64,000 nucleotides of DNA, taken from contig NZ_JAUYZI010000005.1 of assembly GCF_030700245.1 (NCBI RefSeq), positions 1 to 64,000 of the forward strand. The letters run 5' to 3'. Positions 1 through 7,429 of this stretch are shown piece after piece; the stretch's first letter is position 1; each line of letters starts with the position of its first letter. This stretch comes from Methylobacterium amylolyticum (GTDB lineage Bacteria > Pseudomonadota > Alphaproteobacteria > Rhizobiales > Beijerinckiaceae). Position numbers and translations under genes: made by a program. The notes below the pieces were generated by a model that was not told the origin of the DNA, made no database searches, and saw only the letters and a program-made list of their open reading frames with translations.

Positions 1-193
1 CCACCGCCGCCCGCTGTTCAGCCAGGACCGCGCGGCGCCAGCGAAACAGCAGGCTGGAATGCAGCCCGTGCCGGCGTGCCACCGCCGAGGCCGACGTGCC
101 CGGCTCGTCCGCCTCGGCCAGGATCGCTCGCTTCTGCTCCGGCGACCACGCCCGGCGCGTGCCGGCGACCACGACGTGCGAGGGAGAAGTCAT
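1..193 (-). CDS. IS66-type accessory protein (TnpA-like), 3' end cut by window edge
   Basis: The minus-strand frame from the ATG at 193 reads MTSPSHVVV followed by RRAWSPEQKRAILAEAD, ARRHGLHSSLLFRWRR and LAEQRAAV. This is the DNA-binding helix-turn-helix of IS66 TnpA / IS3 OrfA-like proteins (SPEQK motif, then RHGLHSSLLFRWRR). The frame is open to the window edge, so the C-terminus is not seen. It belongs to the mobile-element debris that continues to about 850. Family level is fairly certain; whether the element is intact beyond the edge cannot be told. Confidence 0.7.
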   Translation of the reverse strand, partial: MTSPSHVVVAGTRRAWSPEQKRAILAEADEPGTSASAVARRHGLHSSLLFRWRRAVLAEQRAAV

Positions 194-282
194 AGGTCCA
201 GACCCAGCGCCGATCCAGCGCCATCCGACGCCAGCACCTGTATCCAGAGCGCGCCACTATCCGCGCAAGGCAGCCGTCACCG

Positions 283-640
283 AGCGCTTACGATCGCGAT
301 ACGCTGACGGCGCTGGATAACGGCAAGGCGGCGTGGCCCAGCCTGCGTCTGGCCATCCTAGACGGTGCCTTCACCGCCGAGCGCTGCAAGGACTGGTGCC
401 ATCTGCACGGCATGCGCCACCGCGTCGTCGAGAAGGACCCGGATCAGAAGGGCCCTTATCCTGAGCTTGTCGAAGGACGTCGTGCTGGAACGGCGCTGGC
501 TCGTCGAGCGCACTTTCGGCTGGCTCAGCCACTGGGCCGGCCTGCTGCGCGAGCGTGCCGGCCGTCTCGACGTGGCGACCGGTCGCCTCACCTGCGTCGC
601 CTGCCTCATGGCCGCCAACGCCCTCCACAATCCAGCCTAA
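283..640 (+). pseudogene. IS5-family transposase fragment, frameshifted
   Basis: Frame 1 from about 298 reads DRDTLTALDNGKAAWPSLR, then LDGAFTAERCKDWCHLHGMR and VVEKDPDQKG. The reading then moves to frame 2 with VVLERRWLVERTFGWLSHW and the conserved end LTCVACLMAANALHNPA. These are the C-terminal half of an IS5-group DDE transposase, including the RWVVERTFGWL-type block carrying the last catalytic Glu. The N-terminal half is missing. The frameshift lies exactly at a short palindromic repeat at 454-478. It is a dead remnant. Confidence 0.75.
454..478. repeat. Short dispersed palindromic repeat inserted in the transposase
   Basis: The core TCCTGAGCTTGTCGAAGGAC is the half-palindrome often scattered through alphaproteobacterial intergenic regions. 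Here it sits between the codons for KG and VVL of the IS5 transposase, where related proteins have a single Phe. It replaces about 3 nt by about 25 nt, a net +1 shift that explains the frame change. Confidence 0.6.
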
Positions 641-651
641 TCTCTCGCCCT

Positions 652-849
652 CAAACAGGCTCTTACATCCTCGTACTGACGGCCTTGGACATGGGCGCAC
701 CGCTCAGCGTAGTCGCGACGGCGCGTGAGATGTCGATGATGGTCGGCGCGCTGCTCGGCATGGTGGTCCTGCGCGAGGCAGTGGGACTGTGGCGCCTAAT
801 CGGCTGCTTCGTGATGATCACCGGCGTTGTTCTCCTGAGCGCCAGTTGA
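652..849 (+). pseudogene. C-terminal remnant of an EamA/DMT-family transporter
   Basis: Frame 1 reads GSYILVLTALDMGAPLSVVA, then REMSMMVGALLGMVVLREA and a last membrane helix ending VMITGVVLLSAS before the TGA at 847-849. The pattern (small-residue-rich helix, ARE(V/M)SM, GALLG, then a final hydrophobic helix) is the end of the second EamA domain. All upstream domains are absent and the IS5 fragment abuts directly, so the gene was probably truncated by mobile-element activity. The following 850-1010 shows no gene. Confidence 0.65.
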
Positions 850-1011
850 CCATGTGAACGCAGCTCGCGAGCATCGTCGAGCGTCGCGCCGATGGCAGTC
901 GTCACTGAGCCGTATGAAGCGAAGCATGCCGGCACGGCGCGTCGCCGGGCCGGGTCCCGTTCCAGGAGGAAGGCGAGGATTCGATCGTGCCGTTCCATCG
1001 GACACTGGAAG

Positions 1012-1040
1012 GCCGCCCCGAGCCAGGGGCACGGGGCGGC
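1012..1040 (-). terminator. Stem-loop downstream of the phosphonate operon
   Basis: GCCGCCCCG at 1012-1020 pairs perfectly with CGGGGCGGC at 1032-1040, a 9-bp GC stem with an 11-nt loop, 27 nt past the stop of the minus-strand MFS gene. There is no convincing U-tract, so it may be a weak terminator or an mRNA 3'-end stabiliser. Confidence 0.45.
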
Positions 1041-1066
1041 GTGGATAGCTGTGTAGACTCGATCGT

Positions 1067-2368
1067 TCAGCGGCGGATGAACAAGGCCACCGTCGCACTC
1101 GCCGCGCTGGCGGCAGCCACGATCAGAAACACCAGCGACGTGTCGTTGTGGGTGTCCATGAACCCGCCGATCAGCGGCTCGCCGAGACCGGCAAACAGGT
1201 AGGCGAAGAAGTTCATCACGCCGATCGCCGTACCGGCTCGTTTGTGCCCGACGAGGTCCGGGCAGAGTGCCCAGAACGAGGATTGCGGACCGTAGACGAA
1301 GAACCCGCAGAGGAAGAGGACAGCGAGGCCTTTGTAAACCTCTGTCGTCGGGATCGTGTACATGTACAGCGAAGTAATAGCTGCAAGCGCCATGTAGAGC
1401 ACGATTGCCAGGTAGCGCTTGGATCCGAAAACTTTATCGGACACCCAGCCGTTGGTCGCGGCACCGAAGGCCATGCCGACAGGTAGGGCGACGCTGATCC
1501 ACTTCGGATCGATCATGGCGGTCTGTGCGCTCGCCTTCGCCCAGTTCGCACCGAGGAAGTGCACCGGCACCCAGACGAGTAGGCCGTAGCGCGCAGCGTT
1601 CTGGAAACCAATGGCGAGACCGCCGACGAGAAGACGCCAATTCTTCAGAACGCCCTTGTAGCGATCCCAGGAACTCTCGTCGTCGGCGACCTGTGCGGCG
1701 CTTTCGTCCACGGCATCGTCGTGCGGCGAGGCGAAACCCAGATCCTCCGGACGCTCGCGGGCGACCAAGTAGAAGGTGATGCCGCCGACCAACAGGAGAA
1801 GCACCGGGATCCGGAAGATCCAGCGCCAGTCGAGGTGGAGTTGCTGCACGATGATGAGCGAGGTGACGAAGGATAAGACCGAGGCCATGCCCGCCGCGAA
1901 CACGTAGCAGCCGAACACCTTTCCGCGCTCGTGCCGGCCCCACCAGTTCGAGAGCAGGCGGCTGCCGGGCGCCCAGCCCATCGCCTGGAAATAGCCGTTC
2001 ACGGCCCAGAAACCGCCGAGCGTGAAGACGCCCGTCGCGAAGCTCGTCGCCCAATTCATCGCGCAGGACAGGATTGCGCCGGCGCTCATCACGCGTCGGC
2101 CACCGAATTTGTCGCCGAGATTGCCGTTAATGGCTTGGCCGAGCGCGTAGGCCCACAGCATGCCGGCGCTGACCCAGCCGAGAGTCTCCTTGCTGACCCC
2201 GAACTCGGCCTGAATCCCGGGAATAGCGAAACCGAAGGTCTGCCGGCCGGTGTAGAAGAAGAAGTAGCAGAACATCGCCGCCAGTAGCATGCGCCACTGT
2301 GCACGACGGAATGAGGCTTGGACTGGGGTTACGGCAAAGCCGGGCACCCCCACCTGTGCGGTGGTCAT
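1067..2368 (-). CDS. MFS transporter, organophosphate:phosphate antiporter type; probable phosphonate permease
   Basis: The product is 433 aa with about 12 membrane segments. The N-terminal pattern (FFFYTGRQTFGFAIPGIQ, then GNLGDKFGGRRVM and WWGRHERGKVFG) is that of GlpT/UhpT/PgtP-like carriers, which exchange phosphate esters for phosphate. A strong Shine-Dalgarno (GGGAGG) precedes the ATG. It is the last gene of the minus-strand set ADH-phnA-phnY-MFS, 88 bp after phnY. The likely substrate is therefore phosphonoacetate or a related two-carbon phosphonate. Family assignment is firm; the substrate is inferred from context. Confidence 0.85.
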   Translation of the reverse strand: MTTAQVGVPGFAVTPVQASFRRAQWRMLLAAMFCYFFFYTGRQTFGFAIPGIQAEFGVSKETLGWVSAGMLWAYALGQAINGNLGDKFGGRRVMSAGAILSCAMNWATSFATGVFTLGGFWAVNGYFQAMGWAPGSRLLSNWWGRHERGKVFGCYVFAAGMASVLSFVTSLIIVQQLHLDWRWIFRIPVLLLLVGGITFYLVARERPEDLGFASPHDDAVDESAAQVADDESSWDRYKGVLKNWRLLVGGLAIGFQNAARYGLLVWVPVHFLGANWAKASAQTAMIDPKWISVALPVGMAFGAATNGWVSDKVFGSKRYLAIVLYMALAAITSLYMYTIPTTEVYKGLAVLFLCGFFVYGPQSSFWALCPDLVGHKRAGTAIGVMNFFAYLFAGLGEPLIGGFMDTHNDTSLVFLIVAAASAASATVALFIRR

Positions 2369-2456
2369 CGACGTTCCCTCCCAGGGACAGTGAATGGGGA
2401 CGTTGCCGGGTGCCGAACTCTATTTTCTATCCGGCACCCTTAGCACGCGTGGCGTT

Positions 2457-3908
2457 TTATTGATGCCAGGGCATCGACCAGGTCCTGACATTGGTGAAGC
2501 TCTTCATGGCTTCTACGACGCCTTCCTTGTAGCCAAGGCCCGAGTCCTTGATTCCACCGAAGGGCGACATCTCGATGCGGTAGCCCGGGACTTCCCAGAC
2601 GTTGACCGTGCCAACTTCAAGCTCGGCCACGAAGCGGCTCACGTAGTCGAGTCGATTGGTGCACACGCCCGACGACAGGCCATACGCGGTGGAGTTGGAG
2701 ATCCGGATCACCTCGGCGATGTCGTCGGGGCAGCGGATAATCGGAATGACCGGACCGAAGGTCTCCTCGTGCACCAGCTTGCAGTCGTATGAGATCCGAT
2801 CGACCACGGTCGGCGCGAATAAGGCTCCTTGGCGGGGGGGGCCGTGCAGGACCTCAGCACCGCGCCCGACCGCGTCGTTGACGCGCGCCTCGAATAGGGC
2901 GGCGGAGCGTTCGTTGATAACGGTACCAACATCCGTCTCCGGGTCTGACGGGTCACCGCATTTCAAGCGCTTGGCCTTCTCGACCACGAGCTTGGAGAAA
3001 GCGTCGGCCACACTCTCGACGACCAGAATGCGCTTGACTGCCGTGCAGCGCTGGCCGGAGTTTTTCGTGGCTCCGGTCACCGCAAGTTCGGCAGCCTTGT
3101 CGAGGTCGGCATCCTCCATGACGATCAGCGGGTCGTTGCCGCCGAGTTCGAGCACGATGCGTTTGTAGCCCGCCGTATTCGCGATGTGCTTGCCGACGCG
3201 GACCGAGCCCGTGAACGTGACGAGGTCAGCATCCGGGTCGGTGATCATGGAGTCGCCCATAGTGGACGGGTTGCCGGTCACCACGGAGAGCATTTCCGGT
3301 GGAAGACCCGCTTCATAGAGCACGTCGGCCAGGGCCAGAGCCGTGAGCGGCGTCAGCTCGGTCGGCTTCAGGACCAGCCGGTTGTTGGTGGCGATGGCCG
3401 GCGCCAGCTTGTGGCTGACCATGTTGAGCGGGTGATTGAACGGCGTGATGGCCGAGATCACGCCGAGCAGTGGTAGACGGGTCGTGTATATCTTGCGAGC
3501 CTTGCCGTTCGGCGAGACATCGCAGGAGTAGATCTCGCCGTCGTCTTTGATCGTGAGCTGCGCCGCAAAGGACCAGACATCGTAAGCGCGGCTGGCCTCG
3601 TAGAGCGAGTCCTTCCAGCAGAGCCCCGACTCGGCCGTGATGAGTGCGGCGAAGGTCTCCTTACGGTCACGCAGCAGCTCGGCCGTGCGCTGCAGGACCT
3701 GCTGGCGCTCATAGCGGGACAGCCGCGGCTTGAACGCCCGGGCTTTGGCGAAGGCCTCCCGCACATGCTCGGGGCGCGCCGCCGGCACAAGACCGACGAG
3801 GGCGTTGTCGTAGGGGTTGCGGACCTCGACCTGCTCGTCGGTCTCGACAAGCTTGCCGGCGATGCGCATGGCCTCGCGCCGCACGGGCGGCTTTACATTC
3901 ACGTTCAT
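2457..3908 (-). CDS. phnY: Phosphonoacetaldehyde dehydrogenase PhnY
   Basis: This 483-aa aldehyde dehydrogenase superfamily protein has the general-base block [16 protein letters not shown] and the catalytic-cysteine block [11 protein letters not shown]. The NAD fold shows [19 protein letters not shown] and [11 protein letters not shown]. PhnY oxidises phosphonoacetaldehyde to phosphonoacetate with NAD+. The start ATG lies 4 bp after the phnA stop, so the genes are co-transcribed and probably translationally linked. Adjacency to phnA makes the substrate assignment strong; by sequence alone it could be called a generic ALDH. Confidence 0.88.
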   Translation of the reverse strand: MNVNVKPPVRREAMRIAGKLVETDEQVEVRNPYDNALVGLVPAARPEHVREAFAKARAFKPRLSRYERQQVLQRTAELLRDRKETFAALITAESGLCWKDSLYEASRAYDVWSFAAQLTIKDDGEIYSCDVSPNGKARKIYTTRLPLLGVISAITPFNHPLNMVSHKLAPAIATNNRLVLKPTELTPLTALALADVLYEAGLPPEMLSVVTGNPSTMGDSMITDPDADLVTFTGSVRVGKHIANTAGYKRIVLELGGNDPLIVMEDADLDKAAELAVTGATKNSGQRCTAVKRILVVESVADAFSKLVVEKAKRLKCGDPSDPETDVGTVINERSAALFEARVNDAVGRGAEVLHGPPRQGALFAPTVVDRISYDCKLVHEETFGPVIPIIRCPDDIAEVIRISNSTAYGLSSGVCTNRLDYVSRFVAELEVGTVNVWEVPGYRIEMSPFGGIKDSGLGYKEGVVEAMKSFTNVRTWSMPWHQ

Positions 3909-3912
3909 GGCA

Positions 3913-5163
3913 TCACCGCACGAGGTTCAAGGCGACGTCGAAGACGTCGAAGTTGCGCAGTGTGCGGCCTTCAGGGACCGCGATCGGACGGTTAGCAATC
4001 ATCGGCACCACCTGCTCGGTGAGGCCGCCGTGCGAGCGCAGAGGCTCGGTCAGGCCGGAGAGGTCGTGCTTGGCCGCGGCCGTACCGAGCACCTTGTGCC
4101 GGTCGGAGAGGACCACGACATCGCCGATCCGATCGGCCGGCAGCTCGAAGCGCTGGCAGGCTTCCTCGGCCGGGATGGCGACGGTGACGCCTGGAATGGC
4201 CTTGGCGATGCTGACGACCGCGTCGCGCGTAGCGGCATCGACGTAGACCGTGGCGAAAGAGCCAAGCGCCCCATGATGCGCGACGTAGGGGTCGGTGATC
4301 GGCAGGATCACCCGCGCCGTACCAGCACCGAGTTCCTTGTCGAGGATCTCTTGCAGGTAGATCACGTCCGGCTGGCCGTCCGCGAGGTGCTTGTCGTTCA
4401 TGCCGTGATCGGCAGTCATCACCAGCGTGCAGCCCGCCGCATCGAGTTCGCCGACGTAGCGGTCGAACATCGCGTAGAAGCTGTTGGCGACCTCAGAGCC
4501 CGGCGCCGCCTTGTGTTGCACGTAGTCGGTGGTCGACAAGTACATCACATCGGGCCGGAACGTCTTGAGGAGCTTCACGCCGGCAGCGAACACAAACTCC
4601 GATAGGTCAGCCGAGTAAACCTCCGGCAGGGGCAGACCGACGAAATCCAGCACGTTGTCGATGCCGTTCTCGGCCTTAATGGCCTTATCCGCCTTCTCGG
4701 ACGAGAAGGCGATCGCGGTGCCGTCGGCGAAGTCGAGGCCCTTGCCGAGGAGCGTGCGCAGCTTGTCCTTGGCAGTCACCATCGCGACCTTCATCCCGGC
4801 CTTCTGGAACTCGGCCAAGATGGTCGGCGCGCGCAGGAAGCGCGCGTCATTCATCATCACTTCGACGCCCGCTTCACGGTCGTAGAAGAAGTTGCCGGCA
4901 ATGCCGTGCCAGGCTGGAGGACGCCCGGTGATGATCGAGAGGTTGTTGGGGTTGGTGAAGCTCGGGATGACTGACAGCGCCGTTGTGTTCGCGCCGGTCT
5001 TCATCAGGCGGTCGAGATTCGGCGCGAGGCCTCTCTCGATCGTGGCCTCGATGTAGCCCGGCTCGGACCCATCGATGCAGATGACCACGACTGACTTCTC
5101 TGGCCGCCGGTATGTGCGGTCGTTGGCAACGACGTCCGCACCGAGGTTGATGTGCATGTTCAT
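3913..5163 (-). CDS. phnA: Phosphonoacetate hydrolase PhnA
   Basis: PhnA cleaves the C-P bond of phosphonoacetate to give acetate and phosphate. It is an alkaline-phosphatase-superfamily metalloenzyme. The metal and nucleophile blocks are visible: [10 protein letters not shown] (Asp31) and SFTNPNN (Thr70, the nucleophile in this family), then TADHGMND and a C-terminal SHGGLTEQ. An ATG at 5175 overlaps the upstream stop, but the GGAGG inside MEEA sits 5 nt before the ATG at 5163. I take 5163 as the start (416 aa). It lies directly between the iron alcohol dehydrogenase and phnY. Confidence 0.9.
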   Translation of the reverse strand: MNMHINLGADVVANDRTYRRPEKSVVVICIDGSEPGYIEATIERGLAPNLDRLMKTGANTTALSVIPSFTNPNNLSIITGRPPAWHGIAGNFFYDREAGVEVMMNDARFLRAPTILAEFQKAGMKVAMVTAKDKLRTLLGKGLDFADGTAIAFSSEKADKAIKAENGIDNVLDFVGLPLPEVYSADLSEFVFAAGVKLLKTFRPDVMYLSTTDYVQHKAAPGSEVANSFYAMFDRYVGELDAAGCTLVMTADHGMNDKHLADGQPDVIYLQEILDKELGAGTARVILPITDPYVAHHGALGSFATVYVDAATRDAVVSIAKAIPGVTVAIPAEEACQRFELPADRIGDVVVLSDRHKVLGTAAAKHDLSGLTEPLRSHGGLTEQVVPMIANRPIAVPEGRTLRNFDVFDVALNLVR

Positions 5164-5174
5164 GGCTTCCTCCA

Positions 5175-6284
5175 TCAGGCTGCCGCGGCCAGGACCGCTT
5201 CGCGGCTGCCGATGAAGTTGCGGCCGCGCTCGCCCTGCAGGGCTTCATCGATGGCGCCGATCCAGTTCTCGCGCGTGACGCCGTAGTCGGTGGCGCGGGT
5301 CGAGACGCCGAGCTGGTTCAGGAAGGCTTCGAGCCGGTCGGCCCCAGCAGCAAGGTCGTCACCGAAGATGCGCTTGAGCGCAGCGTCACAATCCGCATTG
5401 CGACCGACCACGCTGCGCATGACCGCCGGGAGGCTGAAGGAGCAGGCGATCCCATGAACGGTGCCGTGGTGCAGGGTCAGGTAGTAGGAGAGCGAGTGGG
5501 CAAGCGCCGTTTTGGTGTTGGAGAAGGCGAGCCCGGCGAACAGGCTCGCCTTGGCAACCCGTCCACGCAACTCGATGTCGTCGAGCCGGTCGAGCAGCAG
5601 CGGCAGCGCAGATAGGATTTCCGTCGCCGCATGCACGGCATGATTCGCTGACACCGGATTTGCATTATAGTTCCAAATGCTCTCCAGCGCATGGGACAGG
5701 GCATCCAATCCAGTCGATAGCGTCAGGCCGCGCGGTACGTCGAGAGAGGTTCGCGGATCAAGGATGGCGTGCTCGGGATAGAGGTTGGGTCGATTGAGCG
5801 AGTACTTCTGCTTCGCGTCAGTGTCCCAAACGGTCGCCCAGGAGGTGACTTCGCTGCCCGTGCCCGCCGTGGTCGGTACCGCGATGATCGGCGTGGCGCT
5901 CAGGAATTGGGGTCCGTTGCGTCCCTCCAGGAAGGCCTGAACGCGCGAGAAATCATTGCCTGAGGCAGCTAGCACCTTGGCGGTATCAATAACTGAGCCG
6001 CCACCAAAGGCGACAATCGCTTCTGGCTGAATCCCAGCCTTGCCGTAAGAGTGGCAGGCAGTCCGCAGCCCGTTGAAGCTGGGATTCGGTTCGACATCGC
6101 GAACGATGACCGTCGGGTAACCCACTTCCTTTTTGATCCGCTCGACCATGTGGTCGAAGTACGGATGATCATTGTAGGTCAGAAGGCAGAAGCTGCGACC
6201 GGCGAGCCTAACTCGGATTGCCGATGTTGCCTCTTCGCCGAACGTCACAGTGACTGGGTTCGCGTAAGTCCAGGACTCCGCCAT
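5175..6284 (-). CDS. Iron-containing (group III) alcohol dehydrogenase of the phosphonate operon
   Basis: The product is 369 aa, with a Rossmann-type half (AIVAFGGGSVIDTAKVLA, VPTTAGTGSEVT) and the metal-binding histidines in GLDALSHALE and YYLTLHHGTVHG. The frame stays open upstream to 6398, but that would cross the divergent promoter. The ATG at 6284 follows GGGAGGAAGGCGGAG and is the better start. It is first in the operon and its stop overlaps a possible early phnA start. Relatives include phosphonoacetaldehyde reductases. Here the likely role is interconversion of 2-hydroxyethylphosphonate and phosphonoacetaldehyde, feeding PhnY and PhnA; that is inference. Confidence 0.82.
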   Translation of the reverse strand: MAESWTYANPVTVTFGEEATSAIRVRLAGRSFCLLTYNDHPYFDHMVERIKKEVGYPTVIVRDVEPNPSFNGLRTACHSYGKAGIQPEAIVAFGGGSVIDTAKVLAASGNDFSRVQAFLEGRNGPQFLSATPIIAVPTTAGTGSEVTSWATVWDTDAKQKYSLNRPNLYPEHAILDPRTSLDVPRGLTLSTGLDALSHALESIWNYNANPVSANHAVHAATEILSALPLLLDRLDDIELRGRVAKASLFAGLAFSNTKTALAHSLSYYLTLHHGTVHGIACSFSLPAVMRSVVGRNADCDAALKRIFGDDLAAGADRLEAFLNQLGVSTRATDYGVTRENWIGAIDEALQGERGRNFIGSREAVLAAAA

Positions 6285-6356
6285 CTCCGCCTTCCTCCCA
6301 AATTTGTTGGTTCGGTGCGGAGACAGGAACCATAATGCAGCGCCTGCGGCGAATTG

Positions 6357-6389
6357 ATAGTTTTTGCCGTTCCTATAGAAAAAACCTAT
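6357..6389. promoter_or_regulatory. Candidate LysR-regulator operator between divergent phosphonate genes
   Basis: The 103-bp divergent spacer holds ATAG at 6357-6360, the palindrome CTATAG at 6373-6378 and CTAT at 6386-6389. These form ATAG-N12-CTAT and ATAG-N7-CTAT inverted pairs, the kind of interrupted dyad LysR proteins bind. The last half-site overlaps the regulator's own ATG at 6388, which would fit autorepression. Binding is inferred. Confidence 0.4.
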
Positions 6390-7275
6390 GAGACACACTC
6401 AGCTCCGGGCCTTCCATGTCGTGGCGTTCACCGAGAGCGTCACCGCGGCCGCAAATCAGCTCAACGTCAGCCAGCCGACGCTGACCACACAGATCCGTGC
6501 ACTGGAGGATGAGTATGCAGTTGAGCTGTTCGTGCGAACTGGCGGTCGCATGCGCTTGACCGACGCTGGACGACAGCTCCAGGCGATTACACGGCGCTTG
6601 TTTGCCGACGAAGCGGAGGCGCGCCATTTTCTGGTCGAGAGCCGCGAGCTGCGCACCGGTCACTTGCGGGTCGGGGCGGTCGGCCCCTTCCACGCGACCG
6701 AGATGCTGGTCGCGTTCCATGCCCGTTATCCGCAGATTGAGATCTCAGTGTCTGTCGGTAACTCGCAGATGGTGTTGCAAAACCTCCTGGACTTCCATTC
6801 AGATGTCGCGGTTCTGGCGCATTTCGAAGAGGACCCTCGCTTATGGGTATCGGAGTACAGCAAGGATCCAATCGTCGCATTCGGAAGGAAGGACCACCCT
6901 CTGTTCAGTCAGAAGCGGAGGGGAATACGGCTGCTTGAATTACATGGGCAGCCAATGGTGGTCCGTGAGCATGGATCTAACACGCGCCGCGCCAGCGATG
7001 CTGCAATGGCATCGGCAGGAGTGATCCCACAAGTCGTCATGGAAATCGGCAGCCGCGAAGCTGTGCGTGAGGCTGTTGCTAGCGGAGTTGGCTTCGGCTT
7101 TGTGTCCAAAGCGGAGTACATCGACGACAAGCGCATTACCAGCTTGCCGATCGTTGATGCCGAAATTTACAATTATGCGCGGATTGTCTGTTTGCGTGAC
7201 CGAGTATCTTCGCGCATGATTTCGGCCTTCCTGGATGTGACCAAAAATCTAGGAAGCGGACCTGCAGCTGCTTGA
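6388..7275 (+). CDS. LysR-family regulator of the phosphonate operon (PhnR-like)
   Basis: The product is 295 aa. The N-terminal winged HTH (TAAANQLNVSQPTLTTQIR, ALEDEYAVELFVR) is followed by a LysR effector-binding domain (LRVGAVGPFHATEM through GVGFGFVSKAEY). The gene is divergent from the ADH-phnA-phnY-MFS operon with a 103-bp shared spacer, the classic arrangement for a LysR activator controlled by a pathway intermediate. The start has no clear Shine-Dalgarno. LysR proteins controlling phnA operons have been called PhnR; the effector here is not known. Confidence 0.85.
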   Translation: MRHTQLRAFHVVAFTESVTAAANQLNVSQPTLTTQIRALEDEYAVELFVRTGGRMRLTDAGRQLQAITRRLFADEAEARHFLVESRELRTGHLRVGAVGPFHATEMLVAFHARYPQIEISVSVGNSQMVLQNLLDFHSDVAVLAHFEEDPRLWVSEYSKDPIVAFGRKDHPLFSQKRRGIRLLELHGQPMVVREHGSNTRRASDAAMASAGVIPQVVMEIGSREAVREAVASGVGFGFVSKAEYIDDKRITSLPIVDAEIYNYARIVCLRDRVSSRMISAFLDVTKNLGSGPAAA

Positions 7276-7429
7276 GGACCATCGCTGGCATGGATTGCAT
7301 AATTCTCGCCGGACGGGAGCATCTCCGAAACCTCCCCTCAAAAGTCCGGGTTCGGTGGAGAAGCCGCCTTCTTGAGTGAAGCTGCCGAAGGTCGGCTGTT
7401 GGCGCAGATCGGAACCGCAGCCTCACCTT

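Noticed and set aside
412..849. One 145-aa gene spanning 412-849
   Set aside because: Its first part is transposase sequence and its last part EamA sequence; it is an accidental joining of two remnants.
6285..6398. Longer N-terminus of the iron alcohol dehydrogenase starting at 6398
   Set aside because: It would cross the divergent promoter and overlap the LysR start; the ATG at 6284 has a good ribosome site and matches the family's start.
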